Source: Sipunculus nudus
Lineage: Eukaryota; Annelida; Sipuncula; Golfingiida; Sipunculidae
NCBI GenBank assembly: GCA_026874595.1
Contig: CM049314.1
Location: 67,379,300 to 67,443,299 of the forward strand
Direction: 5' to 3'
Length of the DNA stretch: 64,000 bases
The position numbers and the translations under genes are program-made. The number at the start of each line of letters is the position of its first letter. Within the stretch, counting starts at the first letter, position 1. Below the pieces are notes generated by a model that saw nothing but the letters and a program-made list of their open reading frames with translations, was not told the DNA's origin and did not search any database. Shown here one piece after another: positions 35,893 through 46,667 of this stretch.

Positions 35893-36415
35893 TTTCGTAA
35901 TTTTACATGCAGCAAAAATTGTTTTTAATCGTTGAAATTAGACAAAAAACAACCATCTCAGCGTTACTTGACTCCAAATCGATAAGGTGATAAAACAAAT
36001 AATTCGTGTTTATCTGTAACGTCTTGAAAACGTTGAAGTAAGAAAGTTTTTGTTTCAGTCCTTTTATTAACACGATGTATGATAACCGATGCCTTGCCTA
36101 AACTGAAATAGTGTCCACGTTGCTTAATTACGCAAAGTGTCACGACCACAGGGCGGGTTCTGGGCGTGAACAATTCTACTTCATTGAATCGAACACGACA
36201 CATGTATCCCATAGCGTTCTATCTTATTTAAGCACGTACGTATAACTTTTGCATAACTTTTGTTTTACAGAACTGAGCTCTGTGCAAACCACGAGATCAT
36301 AATGAACTTCTGGTAATACGCCAAATGTTTCGGTCGCCTACCCGCCAAATGTGAGCCCTCTGCAGGCTTCGTGGGAGCACCGTGCCCAACGGCCATGTGT
36401 GCATTTTTTTTGGCA
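35893..36415 (+). repeat. Duplicated ~0.5-kb unit, copy 1 (with SINE-1 fragment at its end)
   Basis: Matches 39183-39712 in the same orientation at roughly 75-80 per cent by eye. Shared steps: TTTACATGCA, TCTTGAAAACGTT, GTTTTTGTTTCAG, TTTTATTAACACGATGT, CCGATGCCTTGC, TTAATTACGCAAAGTGTCACGACCA (split here only by eye), CGAACACGACACATGTATCC and GAGCTCTGTGCAAACCACGAGATCATAATG. Its right end (GAGCCCTCTGCAGGCTTCGT, CCGTGCCCAACGGCC) is recognisable as SINE-1 body, so the SINE fragment is part of the duplicated unit. Confidence 0.8.
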
Positions 36416-39140
36416 GTGGTATTATCTAGCAAACGGGTGTAATATTATTTAATGAAAATTAAATATAATAATAAGGATAACAAACTTTGGTTTCATTTCT
36501 GAGTTTTACTAATAATGTGATATATGAAATAAACCTGGTTTAAAATTAACCTTAACTGGAAACATAATATTTTTTTTTTAACCTTATAAATATCTATATG
36601 ATATATAAAAATAAATATTTATTAAAAAAGCTGTCCCAACTTTGATTACTCTCCCATTCTTGTAAGCCATCCCCCACCATAGAAAATAATTTGATGCCGG
36701 TTGTTACCTGCGCCATATCAACCCTTTGACATTAAGACCATATTTCTGGCTGCCAGAGTGCCTTAACATCTAAGTCTGAGGAACGCATTATAAGGCCCCG
36801 TTATGTTGCAAACATTTTCGTCATTTTAGACAACGCCTCATGGCCTATAGGTACACTGTAAATTGATTAAAAGCAGATCAATCTTTATTTTTTTAGTGTA
36901 ATTTCTTACAACACCGTACATAAGCGAGATAAAATCCGTTTTAACTCAGCATATTGGTAAACCCCTCCGAAGGTTTGTTGAACTTCAGCATTAATGCAGG
37001 CATAGCTCGCATGGGTCACTAGACTCAGCCAACTTGTAGGCGATACAGGAAATGACTCGTTACCAAAGAGACGGATTTTCAGTATGGGTTGTGTGTTCTT
37101 ATTTTTCACTTGTGTTAATACATCATTCGTAGCATAATGGTAATATGTGCTGTTGACCAGAATATGATTGCAACATGATGGGAGACCACTACGATGCTTC
37201 CTCGATATTGCTTGTATCGCGACTCAAGAAGGCTTACAAGCCAAATTTTTATTGCCTACTGAGTCAGGCTGTCATGGCTATGTGGTCATTCTATCCCGAC
37301 AAACAACAGCAACCTTGCCATTTAAGACTTTCAGGACAATCTTTGATGCGCAAAGACATGTCGGCGGTGGTGTATTTCGATTTCAAGTCAAAGAAGAGCG
37401 GTATCTCCAGACGATTACTTATACTCGAAATTGTACATAAACTTTGCTGTCTTTAATACCATTGTCTATAATCAGCGATTGATTCGTCCCCTGCATTAAA
37501 GGGAACACGCCTTCAATAAACTTGGTTGGCAGAGAACCAATACTTCGATTACAAACGAATTAAAAATACAACGACTTTGTAATATGTAATTTTAAGTGAA
37601 ATCCATAGTATACAGAGAATTTCTTCAAAGAGGTTCTAGCTATAAGAATGGAATATATTTCAGTAAATTTAAATACTTATACTTATGGATATGTCTTCCG
37701 CTAAGAATGATAAATACTGTTAAATCCCAGCCGAGCTTGATTTATTTAAGTTAAGTTGAAGTTTGATTAGTGGTGAATCTAAAAAGATACGAGAAAATAT
37801 TTCCATGGATAAAGATTATTTTCAAATCATAAAGACTATTTATGTGAATAAAAGATAAATTATTTTGAAACAAAGAACTTGATTTTTAGAAAAGATTACG
37901 TTTTATTTAACCTTTCAGTATAATGCGGAGTTATAAATCAAGTATTTAAAGGCCCTTTTCCCATTTACAAAATTAATAAAAGTCATACTCAGCTCAGGTC
38001 ATTAAAGAGAAAGTGACACTTAATAATCCTTTTAAGCGACGTTTTATAAGAAATATTCCACCAGGCAAGGATTCTGTATAATTGTAAAAATTCATATCAG
38101 ATTGAAGAAGTAACAAACATCCATTGAAAGGTTCAGTCGAAATCTTATCCGACAGTTTGATGGAAGACCTATAAACTTGAATGCGTTGTAAAAGATATTA
38201 TAAAAATTGTTGACGAAAGCTCTGACTGACAAAGTTTATTAAAAGTGACTTTAATATATTGTTCCTTTAAACGATATGCTTGCAGATTGAATTTAAGGTA
38301 TCAATTCAGTCCTTTGGATGAGGAGATAAGTTTATTTTTAAGCTATATATAGATACAGCATAAGTTTTCAGATTTTAATTAAAAGTTTCCAATTGAAACT
38401 GATACACAAAATCCATAGCGGGAAAATAATAATTGAAGCATGTTAAAGCATCGTATGTGACACTGAAGCAGATGGCATTTAATATGTAAAGCATGCAACA
38501 CAACGCCGGAATTCATACCACATCAAAGCTTTTAAGGTTTTAAACTTAAAAAGTTTAAGCAATATGAATCACGTTTCAGATCGTAAGCGTTTCGTACATT
38601 TAATTCGCGTCGTCTGTCAGAGTTTAGACTGAGAAAGAACGTTATGTGGAAGAAAGATGAGTACACAGAACAAACACATATGATAGGCCTTTAATTTATG
38701 AAGTTATTCAATCGTTAAAATTGATGAGAGCATTAAATCTGGAACAAAACTTGTTTCTACATGTTATCCGTAGAAGAAGAAAGTTTATCCCTTTTAGTTT
38801 TTTTCATCTTGGGAACTCAAAGGAAAGTTAGCTTTATGATAAAATGTTATATCTTAATCAAGTAAAGCTTTTTTTTTAAATTCACTCTGGTACATAACAA
38901 TAATTTATGTCTACACATCAGAGGTTCGTTTGAAATCTATACTCGATTTTGTTCCTCAAGCTTAACATTTAATTTGATTCTGCTCTTATATGTCTGAATT
39001 GTTCTCTAAATAATCAGTCTTTATTACAGAATATAAAATAAATTAAAACAAACCTTTAAAACAGACGAGGAGTAGCAAGAGAAATGTGCATGCAGAAATA
39101 AAACACAGAAAAATACAATTTAAACCCAACAGTTCGAAAA
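36416..39140. other. AT-rich sequence between the duplicated units, no confident gene
   Basis: Two overlapping plus-strand frames of 90 and 93 codons occupy 37168-37456. Neither has a known motif, and equal length in two frames suggests chance absence of stops. 37500-39140 is very AT-rich, with nothing else seen. Confidence 0.4.
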
Positions 39141-39174
39141 GTTTATAATTATAATACTGTGTTACATTATACTG
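39141..39174. repeat. Left member of a 33-bp direct repeat
   Basis: Starts GTTTATAATTATAATACTGT and continues to ATACTG. Matches 39913-39944 with two substitutions and a 2-bp gap. The pair brackets the second copy of the 0.5-kb unit together with the SINE-2 behind it. Confidence 0.6.
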
Positions 39175-39182
39175 TTGTGCAT

Positions 39183-39712
39183 TCTGTAAATTTACATGCA
39201 TCAAAAGTTATGTTTTATATCGTTGAAATGGGAAAAAACACCCACTTTAACAGTATTTGACTCCAAGCCGATGAAGTAAGAAAAACAACTAGCTCGTGTT
39301 AATCTGTTACATCTTGAAAACGTTTAAAAAGTAAAGTTTTTGTTTCAGTTTCAGATTATTTTATTAACACGATGTGTAATAGCCGATGCCTTGCGTGAAC
39401 GCAAATAGTGTGCAGGTTGTTTAATTACGCAAAGTGTCACGACCAAAGGGCGGGTTCTTAGTGTGAACAGTTCTACTGCTTTATGATTTATATCACCTAT
39501 CGGTTACAAAGATGAAACGAACACGACACATGTATCCAATAGCGTTCCATCTAATATTAGCACGTACTTATAACTTTTGCATAACCTTTATAAAAAGAAC
39601 CGAGCTCTGTGCAAACCACGAGATCATAATGAACTTCTTGTAATACACCAAATTTAACGGTCGCCTCCCCGCCAAGAGTGAGCGCTCTGCAGGCTTCGTG
39701 GGGTAAAAAGCT
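39183..39712 (+). repeat. Duplicated ~0.5-kb unit, copy 2
   Basis: Same unit as 35893-36415. It has a ~25-bp insertion relative to copy 1 (about 39480-39505, TATGATTTATATCACC). It ends in a SINE-1 body fragment (GTGAGCGCTCTGCAGGCTTC) where SINE-2 sequence takes over. The 87-codon minus-strand frame at 39557-39820 spans this junction and is not a gene. Confidence 0.8.
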
Positions 39713-39912
39713 CGGCTCGGCTCTCATCATACCGGTATGATCCCTGGCATGGCTACGAGAGTGGGTTGTAGTTGCCCGTTCAAGGCCGGTGGTTTTCACC
39801 GGGTTCTCCGGGTTTTCCACCTCTAGACACTACCGAACGCCACCAACTGAGCCACGGAGAGAACTTAGATTAATAAAAATAACTTTGTGTATAATCCATG
39901 TAAAATAAATAT
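39698..39912 (+). mobile_element. SINE-2, plus strand, decayed head
   Basis: The head is decayed (GGTAAAAAGCTCGG; box B region GGTATGATCCCTGG). The body is well kept: CATGGCTACGAGAGTGGGTT, GTAGTTGCCCGTTCAAGG, TCACCGGGTTCTCCGGG, CTACCGAACGCCACCAACTG, and the tail AATCCATGTAAAATAAATA. It begins inside the SINE-1 fragment of the duplicated unit, so it arrived after the duplication. Confidence 0.8.
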
Positions 39913-39944
39913 GTTTAAAATTATAATACAGTGTTACTATACTG
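39913..39944. repeat. Right member of a 33-bp direct repeat
   Basis: GTTTAAAATTATAATACAGT continuing to ATACTG, directly abutting the SINE-2 tail. See 39141-39174. Confidence 0.6.
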
Positions 39945-40077
39945 ATCACCATGAAACTATTGTAATCATAAACACACTGGACAGGAAGTTATTGGAGGGT
40001 GGTTCGCTCTTGAAATGGTCATAGCGCGCGGTAATCAATCCACTTAGATTATCGAACCCGGGACTTTGACAAAGGAG

Positions 40078-40225
40078 TGGTGAAACGCTCGGGTTCGATT
40101 CCAGACGTTGTTTAGTAAGGAGTGCGGAATCGAAAAAGGAGACTTGGACTCGGACCTGAAGGACTCGGACGTTGACTCGAGCAGCCCTGACTCGGACTTG
40201 CCCTCGGTCTCGGATGGTGGTGGCT
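40078..40225 (+). repeat. GACTCGGACTTG dispersed element, one block
   Basis: Repeated steps GACTTGGACTCGGACCTG, GGACTCGGACGTTGACTCG, CTGACTCGGACTTG and CCTCGGTCTCGG. It resembles the second block of the 60690 copy (GACTCGGACGTCGACTC). CGGGTTCGATTCCAG at about 40089 is box-B-like, but no box A is evident. Two minus-strand frames here (39946-40278 and 40044-40232) come from the repeat. Confidence 0.6.
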
Positions 40226-41035
40226 CGATCACATCGCTGATGTACAGGTAAGCGTGAGCTAGAGGAAGTGTATAACATAATTATACAGTCGACCTATCGC
40301 GTCCCCCCTTAATTAAATTCTTGGATCACGTAATTTACCGAAAATCACAGAGTTCACGCAGACCCAATCCATGAAACTCGCTCCTGTGGCGAATTTTATG
40401 CTTATGAGCACATGCGCTAGTACGCCTACGACTATTAAGGCTCAACACCGTTACAAAGATTGATTTTCACGAGCTGACGGAAACACGACTTTACTCAGGC
40501 CACCATCGGCACTTGTAAAAAAGTAAAATACATAGTTTATCGATGGCTTGCAACGCAAAACCTCTTGATTACATAGGTATTTGTCCAGTGGTATGGAAAC
40601 AAACAGGAAACATGACAGCGCAAATCCATTAGGTCTCAATTAGTTACTTATAATGTACATATCGAGAAAATATCGTCTGTTTTCTTGTTACGCCATTTCT
40701 GCTTTCTGATTTTTTTTTTAGACAGGTACATTGGCATGAAAATTACCTGTCAACTGTGTAATTCACGGGGATAAACTAAACAATCTTTGCTTTTTCAGTG
40801 ATTCGGGAGGGCACCATTTCCGCGCGTGATTTAGGCATAAGTTGCAAGGAGAATATCAATTATTACGGGAATTTAGGCATAAGTTATCTTAACAATTTAT
40901 TGAATTTTACGAAGACCAAAGAGAATTAAACCAATGGAAATTCATGTTTATTATACTGAAGTGTCGTATTTGACATAGACTGTACCTCTGAATCATGTCG
41001 GCAACATTACTTATCGGGATTTTTTTAAAAATTTT
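40226..41035. other. Unique sequence, no gene seen
   Basis: Short frames only. The 137-codon minus-strand frame that ends at 40907 begins inside the neighbouring SINE-1 (41320) and is not credible as a gene. Confidence 0.45.
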
Positions 41036-41397
41036 GTTGGAGGTAACCGCCTTCAATTTTAATGCTATCTTAACTAAGTATATGTACGTAATTCCATTCC
41101 GGTTTCGGATTTCTTGACAGGATAGTATCACTTGCTTTCCCCTTTGATATCCTGATGTTAACTGAGCCCGGTGCCTACTGCACCTGATGGCCATGGGTGG
41201 GAAATCGTCCTCATTGCGAGTTATAACTCCGAATAATTCCCGAAAGGCGCACTCTTTTGTGAGCCAGGGCACCTCCTCCCCATAACACCCTGAGTTGAGG
41301 CCGCCCGTGAAAAATCTCACCGACTGGGCTGAGATTCGAACTCACGATGTCCCGGCTTTGAGTCCTTTGCTCTACCCATGAGCCACATAAGTTGGTT
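41036..41397 (-). mobile_element. SINE-1, near full-length, minus strand, long subtype
   Basis: Minus-strand head: TGTGGCTCATGGGTAGAGC (box A, about 41370-41390) and GTGAGTTCGAATCTCAGCC (box B, about 41329-41347). Body: ATTTTTCACGGGCGGCC, CACAAAAGAGTGCGCCTTTC. It shares the ~65-bp extra segment with the 34575 copy. 3' part: CCGAAACCGGAATGGAATTA and TAGTTAAGATAGCATTAAAA. Box A and B are better preserved than in 34575, suggesting a younger copy. Confidence 0.88.
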
Positions 41398-42473
41398 ACT
41401 AAATGTGATATGGATTTCATTAAACCTACTTAACATATTTACCAATATAGTATCGCTCCCGACTTCGAGTCCTTGTGAAATTCCCATATTTAATAAGGTC
41501 TTGGGCCATCACCAGATTTCTATGTTTAGTTGCGGGCGATAAATTACCAGAAATAGTGTGGATTTTGTTGGAGCTCTATATGGATGTTTTCCAATAAGAC
41601 ATCTCACCTGATTTTAATCCTTGGCAAAATCTACAAATCTGTGATGAGGTCAGAGGTCATAAGACCTCACCTTTGCATTGACCTTGATCTCGAGTAAAGT
41701 AACTGATTTGAACACATTTCATAATAACAGTAATAATTTTATTCAAATTTAAAATTGATGCATGTCATCCAAAAGCTATCTGTGTATTTATTTCTTAATT
41801 AACGAAGCTTTAGCGGTTTTTCGACGACAGTTGGAGAATTGGACATTGAAATTGGTCATGGTATATCATGACCAAAGTAATCAAATCTAAATCAGTTCAC
41901 TTCCGTGTGATTTAAATTTAGAGGAATTTTTAAAAAAGTGTTTTTAATGTTTACTTGCTAACGAAACAGATTATAACACCGTTGAATAATAAACACGATT
42001 TGCCAATTATTGTGGGATTTACACGACGCATTATTCGTTATTTTTCTTAAATTTGAATTATAGAGGCTAATTTATAGAATTTATATTGTCGATATTAGTT
42101 ATCATTGCTTAATCACATTATCGAACAGGCTCAATGTGATTACTTTTCTCAAAATATCATGGAATGTAGTCGTTGAAAGAAATCAAGTTAATTTAAACGG
42201 GTCACCAATATTATAGAGGAAATACCAGCTGATAAATTGCGGTAGGCTGAAATTGAATTGAGTCGCTAATCTTTCGGCGAGTGAACGTTATTTTTGTTGT
42301 TATTATTAACTTCATATTGGAAAAAAAACTGACCACTGACAGTTACTATAACATGGCCATAGTGAAATGTAGGAAGTTTTGACGTAGCAAGAATAAAATC
42401 TCGACATAATACCATCTGAATTTTTAAATTATAAACAATTTTCATATATTACAATTTTTTGGCACAGATAGTG
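41398..42473. other. AT-rich unique sequence, no gene seen
   Basis: No frame, repeat or motif cluster of note. Confidence 0.45.
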
Positions 42474-42605
42474 GCGTTCGGTAGTTAAGAGGTCGGGGGA
42501 ACCGGTGAACTCTGAAATATTAACTATCGGCCATGAACGCGCTGCTATAACCCGCTCTCATAGCCACGCCTGCAATCGAATCCGTGCCAGGAGCGATAAG
42601 AGCAG
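42474..42605 (-). mobile_element. SINE-2, minus strand, diverged
   Basis: On the minus strand: GGATTCGATTGCAGGCGTGG (box B region), CTATGAGAGCGGGTTATAG, GCGTTCATGGCCG, and CTACCGAACGCCACT at the far end. Order matches the copies at 29810 and 39698; the tail is missing. Confidence 0.65.
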
Positions 42606-42997
42606 AGTTTTTTAATTGGCACTTGACTTTCCGGTCCCTATTTGGGATACTTCGACTTATCACTTAAAATTAAAAAGTTAAAACGGTGTTACGGTTAAAA
42701 CAAACGAACTGGTCATACAATTATATGCCATTTAGGAATATATTGCATATAGCAATATATATACTTTGTAAATTAACTTTTTGTATGCTGTGGGAATATG
42801 TATCCACGCTCTGAAAGAAAAACAATAATCTACTTAGCATGATAATTTTGAAAAAAAACGAAAGGATAATTAAGAGAGTACAACATACATAGTACCGTTA
42901 TGGATAAGATGAAACATCGCTCGGAAACAAACGTCAGTATCTTTTAAATGGCTTAATAATGAATGTGTTTCAGGCAGTCATGTAGGACATTTTTCAG
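42606..42997. other. Unique AT-rich sequence, nothing recognised
   Basis: Short interval between SINE-2 and the next GACTCGG element. Confidence 0.4.
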
Positions 42998-43440
42998 GGA
43001 CTCGTTCTTGGACTTGAACTCGATGGTCCTGGACTCGGACTTGGAGATAAGGTTTCAAGAAATCAGGCCGATTCCATCCCGAGTCAACATTAAAAAAAAT
43101 ATTTTGTCACGTATGGCATGTAATTCAGTTTAAAAAATAACCATGAAGACTAACTGACATGGGCGAACGAATGTCAGAATTTTTCAAAAACAAGTTTATA
43201 AAATGTACCAAACTCGATCTTTGTTAGTATATTTCAATATTAACGTAAAAACCTTGTGTAAACTCCTTACAAATTACAAATGATGGTCTGAAAATTCAAA
43301 TTTTCAGGTGCTTTAAATATAAATATTTTGGACTCGGACCTAAACTCGAGTTCCAAAAGACTCGGACTTGAAGAAGGCGGACTTGGAATCGAACCTCAAG
43401 GACTTGGACTCGGAATCGAATGTCTAGCAGCCAGAATCAC
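42998..43440 (+). repeat. GACTCGGACTTG dispersed element, best full copy
   Basis: Block 1 (43005-43045): GGACTTGAACTCGATGG, CTGGACTCGGACTTGG. Core: GAGATAAGGTTTCAAGAAAT, CAGGCCGATTCC, then TTTTGTCACG, to about 43325. Block 2 (43330-43420): TTGGACTCGGACCTAAACTCG, AAGACTCGGACTTGAAG, AGGACTTGGACTCGG. The steps after block 1 (GAG.TAAGG, AAGAAATCAGG, GAGTC, TGTCAC) recur in the same order in the minus-strand copy at 60690-61140 and partly at 54005 and 27650. No frame, no terminal inverted repeats and no tRNA head that I can see; class unknown. Confidence 0.7.
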
Positions 43441-43596
43441 TGACACGGATTGTGTGGACTGGTTTAAAACGCAGCAATTAACATGGAAGGCAAGTCATTA
43501 CTGAGTTAAGTCAAGTGACGTCATTTCAAGGGTGGCGGGTTGAGGGGGGGGGGGGGGGGCAGGACTCGACGGCGTTGGAGGGTAATCAAAGTTAGG

Positions 43597-43652
<56 letters not shown>

Positions 43653-43755
43653 TTAAATAAACTCTGTGGCACATTTCAAATTATTTGCAATTCAGTATAA
43701 GGTTTTAAAGAATATGGTTTTATGTTTCCAGTATACTTTATTTCAAATATATATA

Positions 43756-43807
<52 letters not shown>

Positions 43808-44234
43808 TTCAAAGTAAACTCAGAAAAGTCATCAACGTCTTTAATTATAATTTTCATTAGTTTTCATTTCCAATATATAATTATTATTATCCAAATATTA
43901 ATTGGGGGGGGGGGGTTGATTACATTGGTGATCCCCTCCGCTCTTGTTAAAATGTGGGGTGGGGGATATATACCGATCCCCCGTGTATTGACGCCCCCAG
44001 GTAAGTTTATCACGGAGCTTTAACGGCCGTGACTAAGTAGGCGTTAGGGACTGACTCAGTTGTTCATATTGATTCGCACCGGGCCTGCTTACTTGTGTTC
44101 ACGAGTTGAACAAATTGAACAATTTGTTATTTATTCTTTTTGGCATGAAAGAGACATCATGACATGTTTGAAAGGTACACGGAGAGAAAAAGAGAAATTT
44201 GGAAAGATAGTGAGAAGGGAGGGGGGGGGGGGGG
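43441..44234. repeat. Cluster of poly-G and (TA)n tracts
   Basis: Poly-G at 43544-43559 (16), 43904-43915 (12) and 44221-44234 (14). (TA)n at 43601-43647 and 43747-43801. Unique AT-rich DNA between, with a full CRE core TGACGTCA at 43516-43523. The frame at 43666-43860 is made by the TA array. Confidence 0.9.
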
Positions 44235-45794
44235 TCATGGATACACACTGTAAACAAGATTCGCTATGAACGCATATACACATACACACCAATAATATAT
44301 ATTAAAAATGTAATCGAATATGGTTTCAAATTGACAACAGTTATATTGATTCATACATTTTATTGTTTCTGTATTCCTGTATTGATAGAATTAATTCTAT
44401 TCCTTCCGTTTCACAAACAAATAAGCGTCTATAAGGTTACCTTTTAAAATACAATTTAAATCAGAGTTTTAATTCTATATTTTAAAACAAAGTAATATTG
44501 TATATCGGTATTGGTTGTATGTTGGCCGCGATGCGATCTGCGCCTGCCCGGGTCGTGTGTACTCAGAATTAATTATTAAAGTGATATCAAATATACCCTG
44601 GCCACGCGAACAATTCGTAATTAACACCAGCAAATCGGGTTGGAAATCCTCCAGACACAGGCCTAGTCACTAGGTTGAGGCAATCAGAAAACCGCCAGCT
44701 GATAAGTCCATAAGGATTAACTTTCTAATCCGCTTGTTTCGTTTAATTAGATATGTTTTAAAATAGCTGATAGCTCCGACACTGACCTGCAGTTTCTTTG
44801 CCTCAAGGTTATACAAAACTACATATATTAATGAGGATATATGTTTAAGATTTAACTTAATTGTTAAGTTACTACGGTCACTATAATATAACAGTTCAAC
44901 AAATATAAAATTTACATATATATTTTTTTATTCTATTTCTGTTCATTGTGTAAACCAGGTGGCTTTGCAGTATGATTTGTGTACTGATTGTATACTTCAG
45001 AGTGAGCCGGCTAAATTACTGAGATAGCATAAATTAAATAGCGCGCAACGTCGCTGCCAATGGTAAGAAATTTACAACTCCTGGTGGATTTCACCACACT
45101 TGTTACCAGAACAACCATTCCCGTTTACTAATAATGTTTATGTCGCAAAAACATGGCCTATTTTTCAGAACTTCACATATCACTTGCTAATAGCCCTATT
45201 GTCTGTTCTGTCAGTTGGTATTTGCATTACAATGGGCCTTAAGCAATTTATTCGCGCAGTTTTGTCTTCACATTAAACACTACAATAAAGCAATAGACCC
45301 CGCCTTGCGATTTACAGCAAACACATATTTCTCGACTTAATAATGCCTTTCTTGATTATCTTTTGTAATTATAGTTATTATTTTGATTATTGTAGATTTT
45401 ATGGCAGCAAATCAAACAGTTCTTGCATGGACTATCGTGATATGTATCATCGCGTAATTATGCAACATAAATTACATTCGTAGTTCCCCATACATGCACG
45501 AATAAATAAAATTCAGTGTATTACATATATTGTATGACGTATATATGTGTAAATATGAATATATTTCCACTGATAATGTTTAGACGGTAGATTGTCAGCT
45601 GCACTCATCTCGACTTATGTTAAACACATTTACACTTGGGGAAAAAGGACGATCTGGTTGCAACTTAACTCAATAAAAGTTGTTTTGATGAATTTTGTTG
45701 AAAGTTAGCATAACACGTACTGACCAATCAGTTATATTGAATGTATGAGGTAATCTGGAGCGCCATAAAATATTCCTCATTCAAACGATGCATT
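44235..45794. other. Unique sequence, no gene seen
   Basis: 44510-44830 is of higher complexity. It contains CAGCTGATAAG (about 44698), an overlap of an E-box and a GATA site, plus TAATTA motifs. The rest is AT-rich with nothing recognised. Confidence 0.4.
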
Positions 45795-46665
45795 ACTTTT
45801 TCTTTGTCCCGGTCAAAGCAAGGGCCATTGATTGAAATTAGGGGCAGGCTTTGTCCCGGAGATGACCGGTTTTGTAGTTGTTCATTCGTTGATTAATTAA
45901 GATCCTTGTGGAAGATTTTGGTCTCAGACAATATTCTCTAATAATGTTATACCCAATACAGAGGAATGGTAGATCTGTCAAGTGACACAACTGAAATTGA
46001 AAACATATAAAAAAGTGAAAACATGAACTTACCTTCCAGAGCGGCAACGGAATACGAATTCAAATCAGGTTTTCTGGGGGTTTTAAATCCTTTAGCGCTT
46101 TTCTCAAGCCTTAGATGGTGATAGTTCTATATGGCATAAGGTTCGTGACGCATGTGAAGAAAGATCTCCCATTCACTGTTCTAGTGAGAGAAAATATCTG
46201 AAATACAAATATCCTACATTTAAAAAGACGTCTTAATATTTTCGTACCACAGTTAAATAGGCACTAGAACCAAAATGACATTTACAGATCATGTCACTTA
46301 ACTATAAATATGTACTCTGTATCACGTAATAGTAATGCAAGCATGAGCATTGTCACGTGACAAATTTTGCTGACACGAAGGAGAGTGAGGCAGTACTCAC
46401 GTGAGTAGACCTCACGTGAACGGTAACGTGATGTATTACTCAGGTATAATGAAGGATAAGCTTTCTAGGTATCAATTTAAGACGGTCCATTGATTAACTG
46501 GTTACATGTTGACAACCGTGTACAATTTCCTGTTAACAACAGCGTGATACGGAGATAGATGAATCTAATCCTTAATTAGATGCGTTAGAGGTAAGGATAG
46601 CGGCGTATAGCCAATATTAGGTCCTCCGTGTCATTAACAGTCGGGGAAGGAGATTGCAGATCCAC
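45795..46665 (+). repeat. ~0.9-kb tandem duplication, copy A
   Basis: Matches 46668-47692 in direct orientation along its whole length. Shared steps: GGCCATTGAT, GTTGTTC.TTCGT, GGAAT.CGATTCA.ATCAGG, CTATATGGCATA, ATCTGAAATAC, AAATATGTACTCTGTATCAC, TTTCCTGTT.ACAACAG and TCCTTAATTAGATGCG. Identity is highest (about 85 per cent) around 46290-46390. On the minus strand both copies keep a splice-donor-like G|GTAAG. A 69-codon frame here is not conserved in copy B. Confidence 0.85.
46352..46419. promoter_or_regulatory. Three-site E-box (CACGTG) cluster
   Basis: GTCACGTGAC (46352-46361), ACTCACGTGAGT (46395-46406, a 12-bp palindrome) and TCACGTGA (46412-46419). GTCACGTGAC is the palindrome bound by MiT/TFE and USF-type bHLH-zip factors. 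In copy B the first is GTCACCTGAC, while a different site, ATCACGTGAT (47199-47208), is intact. Function is inference. Confidence 0.3.
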
Positions 46666-46667
46666 CA

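Noticed and set aside
37168-37456. Two overlapping frames of 90 and 93 codons
   Set aside because: Two phases equally open, no known domain, no splice signals; most likely chance.
40907-41420. Minus-strand frames of 137 and 69 codons
   Set aside because: They start inside a SINE-1 copy; similar SINE copies elsewhere do not keep the frame.
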